Source: Dryas octopetala
Taxonomy: Eukaryota > Streptophyta > Magnoliopsida > Rosales > Rosaceae
Length of the DNA stretch: 64,000 bases
Direction of reading: 5' to 3'
Assembly (NCBI GenBank): GCA_963921425.1
Contig: OY992833.1
Span: 1,676,501-1,740,500, forward strand
Position 1 is the first letter of the stretch; the number at the start of each line of letters is the position of its first letter. Positions 48,015-59,635 of this stretch are shown here, piece after piece. The position numbers and the translations under genes were made by a program. The notes beneath the pieces are model-generated. The model ran no database searches. It saw only the letters and a program-made list of their open reading frames with translations, and was not told the origin of the DNA.

Positions 48015-50243
48015 TGTTGGGACAGATGGTGTCTATAATACAAGGCCAATGGATTATTTAATAATCCTGCGGATCAACTTTTCCTACTCCTATGTGATTA
48101 AAATAGGTTAACAAAAGAAAATGGGTATGTAGCAACAGATAACAAAGCAAGAAAAATAAGGGAGACATCGAATTTAACGTGGTTCGAAAATATGCCTTTG
48201 TCCACGGAGTAGTAATTTCTTCCACTAAATAAAATAATGGGATTACAAGAAACATTCTCACCAAAATGGCTACACACTCTCTCTTGGATTCTCTCAAGAT
48301 GATCTCTCTTCTTTTTCAATTGAGGTTTTTCTCTCAACTCTCTTAAGTGAGGCTCTCTCGAATTCTCAAACTCTCTGAAGTTCAGATGCATTGAATTTTT
48401 TTGAAATGCAATGGGCTGTGTTTGTGGATAAATCCACATAGATTCAATAGCCAATCACAGACCGACACATGGCATGTCAGGTCTTACTTTTGCTTTGACT
48501 TTTCAAACGATCAACTTGGTCAGACCCAGCCATCTATGTCATTATGCCAGTTCAACAATGCCAACAACATGCACATTTGAGATCGGCTCTTACCTCTGGG
48601 TTACCCATGTCCAATCCGAACCGACATTAGGATCCACCAAGAATTCGAGAGATGATCTTTTTCGGACACCATCAGTTCGGCTCAGATATGGGGATCATCT
48701 TTCTCTAGTCACAGCTCAACCATCAAACATCCTATTAGAACCTGGAACATCAATTCCAAGTCTTCAACTCGAATCAGCTCGGCCAGATGAGACCATGATT
48801 GTACATCTTGGTTCGGCTCGGCCAAACAAGATGACGATTGTACAACTCACCTTGGCTCGGCTCGACTCGGGCCAGATCATTAGCCTGTTCATCAAACTAG
48901 AGTATGATCATTGCACACTTGAGACATTTACAAAGTTATATGTTCGGCTCAACCCCCGAACCATCGGATCACCTCGATCATTTAGTCTAGCTCGGCCCCC
49001 GAACCGATCATGATCAAACTGGCTTTGACAATCTTGACGCCATTGAATCACCTCGACCATTTGGTTTGGTTCGGCTTGGCCCGGCCCAATGACCGATCAT
49101 GATTAGAATTTCTTTGACAATCTTGACACAACCGGATCACCTCGACCATTTGGTTCGATTCAGTCCGGTCCAATGACCGATCAAGCTCAGATTTGTTGGG
49201 ACAATCTTGCCACTACCGGATCGCCTTGATCATTGGGCTCGGCTAGGCCCAATACACTACCTTTCTAATTTGGCACATCTAACTGCCTCATACATGGGAG
49301 ATTCAAGGATGACATGTGTTCGGCTCGGCCCAGAGACTGCCCCCGCCGATCCGAACCGATCAACACCGTTTCTTTACACTTGGAGAAATCCATCATAAAG
49401 TGGACACTCAATTCAGCTTGACATATACATGTCATCCTAATCCCAGTCACAACCAGTTTACACTTGAAGGGATCACTACACTATCTACCTGATCGGCTCA
49501 GCCCGACTTGTCCTCGTTCAATCCGATCACACATAGATTTCATGTCTACACATGGGAACATATGTGTTTGGATCGGCTCGGCCTCCCATTGTCATTCTAA
49601 AAAGATCACGTTGGGATGAACTGCTATACTAAAGTACACCTAACATGACTTTCTGACAGATTAGACATCCCAGCTCACAACCATGACTATTAGGGCATTC
49701 CACTTGATCTTCTATACTTGCATTCAATGGAGCATTGAAAGCAAAGGTGGTGAGTAGCTGTGCATACTACTATTCCTGACCGAATGTGTGGTCTCTTCTC
49801 AGCCATTCATCTTCATGCATGTAACTTAAGCCTCACAACTTCCTTTGCCTATATAAACTCACTTATGTGCACAAAGGAAGTGGTGCACAATTTGCTCACA
49901 AAATCCACACAAATACACCTACAACCAGCTGAGAATATCCCATAAGATCTTACCTTGTTCTTCATATTCTCCCAAGTTCATATCTTGTTCTTACTTTATT
50001 CTTACTTATTCTTACTCAAACACCATCAAATACATTTCACTGACTTCATCATCGAAGCATATTTGGCTAGTACCACATCGGTTCTTCTCCTTTGATTTTG
50101 TGTTCATGCAGGAAGATCTCATCAACTTCAATCAACAACCAAACAAGCCTTCATCATTCTAATCATCATCCAACAAGGCTTCCAATTAGCCCGATCATCC
50201 ACTCTAAGTTGTTGCATCTTTTTTACAGATTTTTGCATCAACA
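48015..50243 (+). mobile_element. Probable large solo LTR or LTR-derived block
   Basis: The block begins TGTTGGGACAG and ends TTTGCATCAACA, giving the TGTTG..CAACA ends usual for plant LTRs. A TATATAAA box near 49850 and a C-rich transcribed-type region afterwards fit an LTR promoter with R and U5. The flanks (CATAC and GGCAG) do not match, so this is a candidate only. The frame at 48474-49013 (rich in SARPD and SARPN repeats) comes from its tandem TCGGCTCGGCC motifs and is unlikely to be a gene. Confidence 0.45.
48955..49240. repeat. ~86-bp tandem repeat, about 3.5 units
   Basis: The phrase GGATCACCTCGACCATTTGG recurs with changes near 48965, 49043, 49132 and 49218. Each copy is followed by a GGCTCGGCC-type stretch and CGATCATGAT..TTGACAATCTTG. 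It is part of the probable LTR block. Confidence 0.75.
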
Positions 50244-51040
50244 GGCAGTTGCCTTTTTATAGGCAATTCCTCATGCATGGACTGTTCCTTTTACGGCCAT
50301 GCATTTAAGGTGCTGAAGCTTTAATTACTTTCAAAGTTTGCTACTCCGTCCTACTAGCTATGTAATATAGCTCTTCCATTTGCACTGAACAAAGCCTGCC
50401 TTCAACCTATCTACTGCCATAGCTCTCCTTATTTCGAGAATTGTTTTCTTCACATATGACTATATATCACATAGTCATCTTTTGCATTAAATGAGCTACA
50501 CAAGCTATTTTTTCTTCGTGTGGTTTTCTACCCACACGGATCACCACTTCCTCCACTAAGGAGGGATATGCATGGGACCCAAAGACCCATCACACACCAA
50601 TGAATCTCAAGAACCAAAATTAATCATATATTTGAAGCGATCATATTCCCATTAATCAAAACATGCACCTGGCAATATCAATACTCGAGTGCTTAAAAAA
50701 ATGGACAAGGGGCACCGCATATGCACCCAAATGTGGATCGATCTCGATCTCCACCGAATATATGGTGATTGACAAAATTTTCTAGTTTACCATTTGTACT
50801 AAAAAACTTAAGTTATTAATGAAGATGGGTATAATCGATCACTAGCACCATTAGACAAAGAAGTGGTTTGTTGTTGGAACCAGTTGGCAATTCCAAGTAG
50901 GATATATTTTGTAACAATATATGTGTGTTTTTTCTTGCTTGGTGGAGTTGCAAGTACACATTTATTTTTATAGTAAAACAAAAAGAAAAAGAAAAATTTA
51001 TGATGAACCAACTCAATTAATAATGGTTTGGCATATCGGA
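50244..51040. other. Intergenic DNA downstream of GASA gene D
   Basis: No gene seen. A short hairpin, CGTGTGG..CCACACGG, lies at about 50517-50539. The side nearest 51040 should contain the 3' untranslated region of GASA gene D. Confidence 0.45.
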
Positions 51041-52038
51041 TCATGGGCACTTAGGAGCTCCTTCTTTAGTCTTCCAGTTGTTGTAGCAAGGACATTCTTC
51101 TTTGTGTCCATATGTACCTGATGGAACACAAAGGCAAGTCACGCAGCATTTGTTGCAGAAGAACATGCATGGCTTCTTATGTGAAGTTTCCAAACACCGC
51201 TTCGCACATGCCGCTGGACATTCTGATTTTCAAAAAATAATAAAATTAAAGACCTTGAAACTGACTTAATGCATAAAAATCTGACACTTCTGTCTAACAA
51301 AAAGTAAGCAAAAAATTGAGAAACAAGTTAGATATATACCTTCAGGCCGAAGTGATCCCTCTTTTCCGGTCTGTAAAAATTGAAGCAATGAACAGTGAAA
51401 AATAGGCATGCAAAATTGAATTTTATATAAAATTAAAAAATTAAAAATTGAAGGTGTGGTATATATACTAATATACACATCCTAAGATTACTCATAAAAT
51501 ATATAAACAATTTCAAATGCATTCCTCAGATTCATGCCGATTAACTCAATATATCCACCATGTTGAATGTTGACGACCGTAATTTACAAGATCTGAATAG
51601 GCATCAAGTGTAAATCGAATTGACAATAATCATGGTCATTAAGTATAAATCGAATTGAACTCCGTCGTTTCTATTTGCACAATCGGACTTTAGACTGAGA
51701 TTTTTCGTTAATTACATGTTTACGCTGTAAAACTTTAGGTAGTTTTAGAATTAATTAAAAATTTAAAACATGAAAAACATAAGAAAAATAAATTATTATA
51801 ATAAAGTATTCTTTGCTTGTGAACTACAGTTTAAACAAAAAACCAAAGAAGAAAGAGCCTTACAGGATGATATATTGCACCAGAAATTTGATCCCCTTGA
51901 GCCTGCAGTGATAATGATAAAAAAACGAACTCAGAGAAAGTCAAGAAAAATAAAAAAGAGAGAACAAAAATTGACAAAGTACATATATATAAGTATATAT
52001 ATATGCATGAGAGACCGGCCAAAAAATAAAGAATATGC

Positions 52039-52101
<63 letters not shown>

Positions 52102-52189
52102 CTACAAGTACCAAAGCATCAATGGAAAAGTTCAAGGCAAGGAGGACAAAGAAAGCAGCAGGAATCCAAGAGAGTGTTCCCATGGCCAT
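51041..52189 (-). CDS. GASA: GASA/snakin family secreted cysteine-rich peptide (gene D)
   Basis: Exons 52189-52112, 51902-51864, 51370-51340 and 51222-51041 total 330 bp, giving 109 residues. The first 26 residues (MAMGTLSWIPAAFFVLLAL..) form the signal peptide. Exon 2 encodes AQGDQISGAIYHP, exon 3 TGKEGSLRPE, and exon 4 the GASA domain with twelve cysteines (ECPAACAKRC, HKKPCMFFCNKCC, CLCVPSGTYGHKEECPC, ending KTKEGAPKCP). Exon phases (0, 0, 1) and the 31-bp and 182-bp sizes of the last two exons match gene C. All introns are GT-AG. Intron 1 starts with GTACTTGTAGAC and then a long (CT)n tract. A (TA)n stretch about 80-100 bp upstream of the ATG may serve as TATA element. The peptide is expected to be exported to the cell wall. 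Confidence 0.93.
52041..52099. repeat. (GA)n tract in intron 1 of GASA gene D
   Basis: About 59 bp of GA, equal to (CT)n on the gene strand, beginning 12 bases after the exon 1 donor. It creates spurious LSLSLS frames. Confidence 0.9.
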
Positions 52190-52574
52190 CTTTCTTTTGT
52201 AACAATTCTTATATCTTCAATTCTTCCCTCAAGGATCTTGTTTGAGCGTCCAATGTTAGGAAATGTATATGTATATATATATATATTAAAGAAAAAAGAT
52301 TTAGATTCTCTTCTAATTTTTTTCTGTGGAAGAAAAATGATTGGCTCCTTACCTTAGAATACTACTCAATATTACAAGCCAATTATAATTTGACACGTAT
52401 ATAATTGTTTTATTTATCCTAATGACTATCTAATTTCTCTTTATAAGTTAATACACATTAAATTGTATTAAAATCTGATTTCCTTGTGAGGAGGCATCTC
52501 CTTATTGGTAATGAGCCAAACATTGTCCGATATTAGGTTTTCTTTTCTTTCCCTCTCATTGTATTTCTTTTTAG
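52190..52574. other. Upstream region of GASA gene D
   Basis: The region from the ATG to about 52290 fits a leader and TATA-containing promoter on the minus strand, with (TA)n at 52268-52287. Nothing else was recognised. Confidence 0.45.
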
Positions 52575-52680
52575 TGCCTAATTTTAAACACCCTACTCAC
52601 CAAAAAAATTTGTCTAAACCCCCACCCATCTAGAAACTCTTTCAAAACCCCCTAAAACTTATAATCCTAAATTACCCTTC

Positions 52681-52727
52681 TGACGCATGCTGACGCGCGC
52701 TGACGCATGCTGACACATGCTGACGTC
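52681..52727. repeat. 10-bp tandem repeat TGACGCATGC
   Basis: Four to five consecutive copies with single-base changes. TGACGTCA at the end is a perfect palindrome. Confidence 0.8.
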
Positions 52728-52847
52728 ACTGTAACTGTATTTTGGTGAAACTGTTTTTTTTTTTTTTTTTTTTTTTTGAAATTGAAGTTTTTTCTAAAAC
52801 TCAATATTTCACTAAAACTAAAATCAAACACTGAAATTGAATTTCAT

Positions 52848-52965
52848 TACACTAAAACTGAATTTCAAAAATTCAGTTACACTGAAACTGAATTTCAAGA
52901 ATTCAATTACACTGAAACTGAATTTCAGAAATTCAGTTACACTAAATTGAAGAATTCAGTTATGA
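52848..52965. repeat. ~30-bp tandem repeat, about four units
   Basis: Units of ATTACACTGAAACTGAATTT followed by CAAGAATTCA repeat head to tail. The open frame across it (TETEFQEF..) only mirrors the repeat. Confidence 0.85.
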
Positions 52966-53326
52966 ATTCACTTACTGAAACTGAATTAAGTGATGAAACA
53001 ATTACACCTCGACTAAAATGCAATTACACCTTAATTAAAAAACAATTACACCTTTACTAAAACAATTACACTTCACTAAAACAGTTACACCTTTACTGAA
53101 TTCCGTTTCACTAAAAAGAACACAGCAACCTTATAAAAAAAAAAAAACAATAACAATACAATAAGCCATTGAGATGAGAGGAGTAGCCAACAATACAACG
53201 TCGTCCGATCATCTCACGCGCGACGAGTACACGACAGTCGCCACTGCCTCGATCTGTTTCTACCTGCAAATTTGATTCATCATATTTCAGAACCATAATT
53301 TCATTCAAAATTCATTTAAAACTCAT

Positions 53327-53418
53327 GTTTCACGAGCTGAAACTGTTTCATGAGCTGAAACTGTTTCACGAGCTGAAACTGTTTCATGACCTGAAACTGT
53401 TTCACGAACTGAAACTGT
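53327..53418. repeat. 18-bp palindromic tandem repeat, five units
   Basis: GTTTCACGAGCTGAAACT, with T/C and G/A changes, starts at 53327, 53345, 53363, 53381 and 53399. Each unit is close to a palindrome (GTTTCA..TGAAAC). Confidence 0.9.
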
Positions 53419-53597
53419 TTAATCAATAAATGTAGGCTTAAAGTTCCCTATACACAGTTACAACAACACACAATGAGGTTCGATTTGGGGTTTTTTGATT
53501 CATCAGCAATTGGTCCAATCCAAACACATAGCATTGAAGAGTACAATGAGGAGAAGAATATTAGTACCTGACTCGACGGAAATGGCTGCCGGAAAAG

Positions 53598-53910
53598 CCA
53601 GATCGCCGGCGGAGAAGCCGCGGCCTTTGTGGCTTCGATCTGCCGCCGTGGCTGATCAGATGGAAAATCTGAGCACACCATCGTGCTCAGGACGTCGAGA
53701 GGAAGAAGGCTTGGGTGGTTTGGCATTCCAACTCCGCCGAAAAAGGCAGATCGCCGGCGGAGAAGCCGCGGCCTTTGTGGCATCGATCTGCCGCCGTGGC
53801 TGATCGGATGGAGAATCCGAGCATACCATCGTGCTCAGGACGTCGAGAGGAAGAAGACTTGGGTGGTCCGGCATTCCAACTCCGTCGAAAAAGGCAGATC
53901 GCCGGCGAGC
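53598..53910. repeat. 148-bp GC-rich tandem repeat, just over two units
   Basis: CAGATCGCCGGCGGAGAAGC occurs near 53599 and 53747, and a shortened third copy starts near 53895, so the period is 148 bp. Overlapping frames on both strands here are repeat products; none has a recognised domain. Confidence 0.88.
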
Positions 53911-54100
53911 ACCACCGATCGTAGTCGCGGTGATCTGGCGTCGACGTTTAGTTTAACGGCACGTGGAGGGCATAGGGAGGAAGAGGAAGGAGATGCGAGT
54001 CTGATGGGACCGGTCTCGCCGGCAACCGTCGCCAGACGGCGGCGCACGCGCCGGCGACAGCAGCGGGGAGAGAGAGAGACGCAGAGGGGAGAGAGGCAAC

Positions 54101-54106
<6 letters not shown>

Positions 54107-54179
<73 letters not shown>
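54107..54179. repeat. (GA)n microsatellite
   Basis: About 72 bp of nearly pure GA at the edge of the GC-rich block. Confidence 0.9.
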
Positions 54180-54184
<5 letters not shown>

Positions 54185-54385
54185 GTTGGCTGAAAATGAA
54201 AATAAAACAAAAGGGGTAAAACTGGAAAATTAAAATATGGGGAGTCAAAGTTGACTGGGTATTAGTTGACTAGGGGGTTTAGGAAAATATTAAGTGTAAG
54301 ATTGGGGGTTATAAGAGAGTTAGATTTTGGGTGGAGGTTATGAGAGATTTTATCTCTAACTAGGGGGTTTATAATTATTAACATT

Positions 54386-55217
54386 TTCTTTTTTCCCTCA
54401 AATTTAATATATTCAAGCTCATTTAAAAAAATAATTAAAATGTCGATTTTTCTTAATTGAGTACTTGACTATATATTGGAACTCTTAAGCTGGAATTTTT
54501 TTTTTTTTTTTCAAAAAAATCTAGAGTTTTGATAGAATAATATAGTCTCTCCTTTAAGAAAAATCTTTTTAAACAAATAATGAACGATTGAATTTTATTT
54601 TAAATAATGAAATGATTGCGATTTCAATTTGATTTTTGGGGAATGAGAGAAAAATGAAGGCAGAAGAGTCTCAATTAAAGGGATTCCTCAATTATGGTGC
54701 AGTGTTACGTACAATGCGTGCTAGCTAAGGTCCTGTTTTTGGATATGGGAAGTTGAATTGGTTGCAATATTGCACGGCATATATTTCAATAAATGTTGTA
54801 TATATATGGTGTCAAATTTAATGCTATTACTCAATTAAAGCCATAACTTATCAAATGAAACGTATATATACGATCAATTTATTAATGATCCACTCCTTAT
54901 AATACAAAATCTGAACTATATGTGTCTATCTTTTCTTTAGGGTATATATTTAGGATAATCACGTACTTCTCCATATAAAATGGTTTTGCCACTAAATAAC
55001 GTAGTATTTGAGTTATGAACTATCAATTACCGAGGCAAGTGTGGGTTGTCTAAAGACTCCAATATATGGAAGGTGGATCAAAGGAATTTTATTCTATATT
55101 TTTCAAGTTTTTCATTTTTTTTGTTCTCAGATATTTAGAGAAAACAAATTAAGGAAAGTGAGAGATTAAGATTTGAGAAAGAACTATAAAAAGGAGAGGG
55201 AATAGAGAGTTCTAGGA
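54386..55217. other. AT-rich intergenic DNA
   Basis: No gene or element boundary was recognised. Confidence 0.45.
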
Positions 55218-55228
55218 TGTAAGAGATT

Positions 55229-56081
55229 TTTTTTTTGGGTCAAATCAGCCCAAAAGGCATTTAAAATATAAAGCAGCCCAAAGGCTCACAACAGAAATTA
55301 ACAAAAGCCTAAACAAGCAGGCTAAACAAAGCCTAATCAAATAGGCCCAACAAAATAAAAGTTCTAATCCTAGGCTGAAGGGGTGGATTAGTAGATCACG
55401 CTGCCCAGAATTGGAAGAAAAGGCCACCATGGGGTGGGAAGCATCAGAGAAGCCCACAAAAGCTCCAACATCTCATCACAACGGCACCGAGAAAAAACTA
55501 CAACCACCCAAAGGAGTCAGTGAGGCACTGAAGTAACTGAGGAAGATGAGGATACTAACACCCAAGCTGAAGCACACATCTTCCAGTAAATTCGTGAAAA
55601 AAATCACTTTTGCCACGATCCAACCATCATCATATCGCCGAATATCCAACAAAGATGACAGACCGGGAGGTAAGGACCTGTGGAAGTAGCGACTGCCCAG
55701 CACTTAGCGACAAGCTAGGGGTGGAGACAGAGGAAAAATGGAGGGGAAACCGGCCTCCTAATCTAAGCATCCAGCTCCAAACAAACCACCTCCAAACAAA
55801 CCACCATAAGAGGGTGGAGCAAACGCGCAATACAATTGAAGGGTCACCATAAAAGAGGGTGAAGCTACTCTCAAAAAGAGAGAACTAGGAAAACTTGGAG
55901 TGATAAAGCTTCAATCTAACCACCACAAGAGGGGGAACAAAAAAACACAATAAAATTGAAAAGTCACCACAAGAGAGGGTGAAGCTGCTCTCAAAAAGAG
56001 AGAAGTGGGAAAATTTGGAGTGAGAACGGAGGGAGGTGGGTGTGGGTCGGTATTATTGTGGAGGGGGTAGGTCGGGCTTGT
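55229..56081 (-). mobile_element. Non-LTR retroelement insertion, 853 bp (family member 2)
   Basis: TGTAAGAGATT flanks both sides (55218-55228 and 56082-56092), an 11-bp target duplication. The plus-strand left side starts with a T run, that is, a minus-strand poly-A tail. The 3' part matches the truncated copy at 26337-26606. The 5' part holds two tandem copies of a ~120-bp unit (about 55800-55915 and 55920-56030) with AGAGGGTGAAGCTGCTCTCA. Open frames in it show no reverse transcriptase, so it needs helper enzymes from a LINE. Confidence 0.85.
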
Positions 56082-56384
56082 TGTAAGAGATTGTTTTTTA
56101 TTTTTTGTGTTTCTTGGGTTTCGACAAATATATTGGGCTTTGGGCCTGTAATAGAAGTACATAGGATAAAAAGAAAACATGTTTTTTAGGGTTTTAATAC
56201 TGTTTAGGGTACAATTTTAGGAGGGAGGAGTTGAAAAAAAAAAAAACAAAAAAAACAAAAGGTGGGAACTTGCTAAATGTGGCAGGAGGTCAAGTAAGAG
56301 GAAGATGGTGGTTGGGTAAGTAAGAGGAAGATGGTGGTTGGGTTGGACTTAATTTAGCATGGAAGGACAATATTAGCCCTAAAA

Positions 56385-56806
56385 AGTGAGCATATAAAAG
56401 GGCAGCTGATTTAAAGAAACGGGTAGTCGAATTTGATGTGGGGGATTATGTTTATGTCATCCTCACCAAGGATCATTTTCCAGCAAGTGAATATAACAAG
56501 TTGGCAGATCGAAAAATTGGCTTGGTGGAGGTTCTTGAGGTGATCAACCCGAATGCATATCGCCTCAAGTTGCCCACCCACATTTGTACTTCAGATGTGT
56601 TTAATGTTAAGCATATCTTTTCATTTTGGGGTGATAGTTCTGAGGAAGAAGAACGGAATTCGGGGACAAATTATTTTCAACCTGGGGAGGATGATGCATC
56701 TCGCATCGAGTCAGAGTTCATGACTTCAATGGAGTTGAACAAAAGTGGTAAGAGGAAAAAGGGAAGACATTTACTGCGGGATCAATCCCTCAAATACGAC
56801 CCTTAG
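56385..56806 (+). pseudogene. Ty3/gypsy pol C-terminal fragment
   Basis: The frame reads KRAADLKKRVVEFDVGDYVY, then EYNKLADRKIGLVEVLEVIN, NAYRLKLPTHICTSDVFNVK and an acidic tail with FQPGEDDAS. This is the usual end of a gypsy integrase-containing polyprotein. The start is truncated: protease, reverse transcriptase and integrase core are absent. The intact end suggests this is a 3' leftover. Confidence 0.85.
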
Positions 56807-57150
56807 TCATGTTTCCATGTTATTTTAGGTTTCTTTACATTCAAGAATTTCCTTATAAGTGTTTCCTATTTTATCTAGGATTAGTGGAATATCCTACTTG
56901 GATTTTGTTTCCTCAATCCATAGGGTTTGTCCCCTGTATAAACCTATGCTTATGATGTAAGTTTTTTAGTTTTTGATTTTGATGAATATAATAGTGAGAG
57001 AGAGTTTCTCCTCCAACCCTAACTCTTGGCATTCTTGCGAATCAACAAGGCTTAGATGCCCTTTTTCCGGCTATTCTCAAGTTAGAGATTCAACGCGTTT
57101 AGGAAGGTCAAGTCACTCGTGCCTTTGAAACATCCATCCGCTATACGTTG
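56807..57150 (+). other. Probable LTR remnant after the gypsy fragment
   Basis: The downstream sequence has a TGTATAAACC-type TATA region near 56935 and an AATATAATAGTGAGAGAGAG segment near 56987, as in plant gypsy LTRs. Neither end could be set. Confidence 0.4.
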
Positions 57151-57990
57151 CATCATGTAGTACGTTTAGGAAAACATGTTCGATGTACTAATAAATTTTA
57201 ACATTTTTTAAAATGAAGGTGTGTGTAAAGAGTGTGTTGGGGCTATTGATAAAAAAATTGGGTCCAAATAGTGGCATTGACCTATTTTTAAATTGTTCTA
57301 TAATATAATTGATTTTAATGTTGTTTGTAATTTTCTTTTTTTATTTAGCTCACAATTTACTTTGTAAGCTTCTATTAATATTTTTTTTCCATAGTAGGTT
57401 ATCCCAAAAAAAAAAAAAAACAAACTACATTTTACATGAAATTTTTCATTTTATAAAATACAAGACATGTGTTACACATAGTTTTTTATTTGATTGGTAA
57501 TGAAAAGGTTATATACAATGGATGACTTCAATTTTATAAGGAAAAATGTTTTTGTTTTTTTTAAGGTGCTTTAAATTAATTGCAGCCCAAAATAAAAAAG
57601 ACTATTAAGCCCAAACCTAGCTACCCTAAGACTTAAGCTCCAGGCCAATTTTAAAAAGCTTGCTATAGTTCATCTGTCACTATTCACACATTTTAAAAAA
57701 AATTTAAACAACAAGAAGAAGCATCCTATGCATCAACATTTAAACAAAAAAAATAAATCATACGCTTGCGGATGCATCTACAAAACGACATGCAAAAGAT
57801 AATTATTATTTAAAAAAAAATCATATATATGTTTACAGATGCATATATAAAATGATTCAAATGATATTAAGAAGCAGCAGATGCATCTGCAAGAGGATGC
57901 ATATCACCAATAATTTCATGTAAAGAGGTTTCTATCATCGATAATTTCACTTCTCCCAACTACACTTTAGCAACTTTCTTAAGTTATAAC
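57151..57990. other. Intergenic DNA with a GCATCT-rich repeat
   Basis: 57560-57920 shares the start AAGGTGCTTTAA..AGCCCAAAAT and the many GATGCATCTAC motifs with 36225-36700, so both are copies of one uncharacterised repeat family. No gene seen. Confidence 0.5.
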
Positions 57991-59130
57991 TGTTGGATGT
58001 CTGCCCTAAAATCAATTTATAATTGAAGTTTTAGGAATTAATTAAATAAATACACAAAAGGGCTAGGTTTATTTTATGTATTCATATATCAGTATATGTG
58101 ATATATTGAACTAATACATAAAATATCCATGGATATTAAGATAACGAGAAAATATTCTACAAATTAGAATAGGTGAGACATTTACTCCTTATCTTTTATT
58201 TCCTAAAGAAGTTCTTGATCAACGGATCACATATTGGACACATGTGATTTTATATCAGCACTTGTTATATCAGCAGCTTTAGGGTGGATGATAAGTCTCA
58301 GTTCATTTGTGTGGATTGACACTATGATAAACAAGTGGGTACTTAATCCGGGATTAAGTTAACTAAACGTGGCCATTGAAGGAATTATTGTATGGAGTTT
58401 TATGATACGTCAAACAAGAATCCTTAATTATAACGTCGTAAAGAATCTTTTGACCTGAGACACTATGAGTTGCCTTGTGTATGCGTGGCTAGACTTTGAC
58501 TATACAATGTACCCATACTCGCAATGGAGTACGTATTGATCGGGTCTAGTGATTCATATACGAAGGATCATAGTTGTACGCAAGGGATTTGCCATCTTTC
58601 GTAAAGGAATACAAATAACTTATGTGACATTCTATGATAGTTGTCCTTAAGACTCTAGCCAGAGCATTAGATTATAATTTGAGAAAGGAATATTCTCAAA
58701 TCATAAGAACTGGACAACATTTGTTAGAAGATGTCTAAACATATGAATATTTACAAGCGATTGACAAAGAGTTTTCATGCCCTATTGTTTATGTTTGGGT
58801 TATTGTATGACAAAAACATATATTACGATCAGATTATAATTGAATAGGTTCACCGATATTCTAGTTGTTTCGGGTAGTCATGATACGCTGCTAGATGTCA
58901 ATCATGTTTTGTAGAATAAATTAATAAATATGATTTATTAATTTATTCTTATTTTAATTAGAAGTGTTTATAAGGGAAGACGATAAATTCCACTACCAGA
59001 GAAGACTTAGAATCTAAGAGGTCACACACTATATATAAGGATGATGATCAAGCAATAAAACAGTAAATGAATATATAATTAATTAATGAGATTAATTAAT
59101 TATTGGATTTGGGTTTATAGTTATAATTAA

Positions 59131-59325
59131 GGGTAATATTAGAGGGGACCATGTCATTGTACTATATTTGTGGTAGGCTTCCTAGCCACCCTTGATCTCT
59201 CTCTCTCTCTCTCTCTCTCTCCCTCTCTCTCTTTCTCTTTCTCTCTCTCTCTCAAGGGTGGCTAGGAAGCCACATAATGTGGTACCATAAATATGATACA
59301 ATGACATGGTCCCCCTGGCATTACC
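59131..59325. mobile_element. MITE with a (CT)n centre, 195 bp
   Basis: Ends GGGTAATATTAGAGGGGACC and GGTCCCCCTGGCATTACC. The 10-bp TTATAATTAA lies on both sides (59121-59130 and 59326-59335). Inverted arms reach GGCTTCCTAGCCACCCTTGA, and the loop is a (CT)n tract (59195-59252). Confidence 0.92.
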
Positions 59326-59635
59326 TTATAATTAATATTTGGGTCAGGCCTAAGCAAGCCCATAGCCCAAAGCCCAAGTAAGTTGGATTTAGGAAAAACC
59401 CAAAATCATAAATATGAGATATTTATATTTTAGAAATATTACATATATAAATATATATCTATATGGATAATGGGATATTGATTTGGTAAATTAGTTTTGG
59501 ATAAAACTAATAACCAGAGTCTGATCAACCAAGTTTGACTTAATATTTTATTTAGGATAAATGAACAATAAAATAAAAATATTTCAACAACTCATCCCAC
59601 CCTACATGGCCAGCCCCTTTAGGATTATTAGGAAA

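Larger units (their letters stand above)
52575..54385. mobile_element. Probable Mutator-type element filled with tandem repeats
   Basis: Both ends are dominated by AACCCCC motifs in opposite orientation: left CTAAACCCCCACCCATCTAG and AAACCCCCTAAAACTTATAA; right, on the complement, ATAACCTCCACCCAAAATCT and TAAACCCCCTAGTCAACTAA. This looks like old long terminal repeats of a Mutator-type element. The interior is GC-richer than its surroundings and contains several different tandem repeats, but no transposase. Ends are approximate and no target duplication was found. Confidence 0.5.

Noticed and set aside
48474-49013. 179-residue plus-strand open frame
   Set aside because: Its SARPD/SARPN pattern comes from tandem TCGGCTCGGCC repeats in the LTR-like block; no known family.
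48010-50248. Calling 48015-50243 a firm solo LTR
   Set aside because: The ends look right but flanks CATAC and GGCAG do not match; kept only as a candidate.
53448-53874. Overlapping frames on both strands over the GC-rich 148-bp repeat
   Set aside because: Copies repeat with the period of the DNA repeat and show no conserved domain.
53953-54248. Open frames made of Leu-Ser or Arg-Glu repeats over GA/CT tracts (also near 19068, 38021, 41366, 44740, 52039)
   Set aside because: They are translations of microsatellites. Where a gene lies nearby (GASA), the tract is in an intron.
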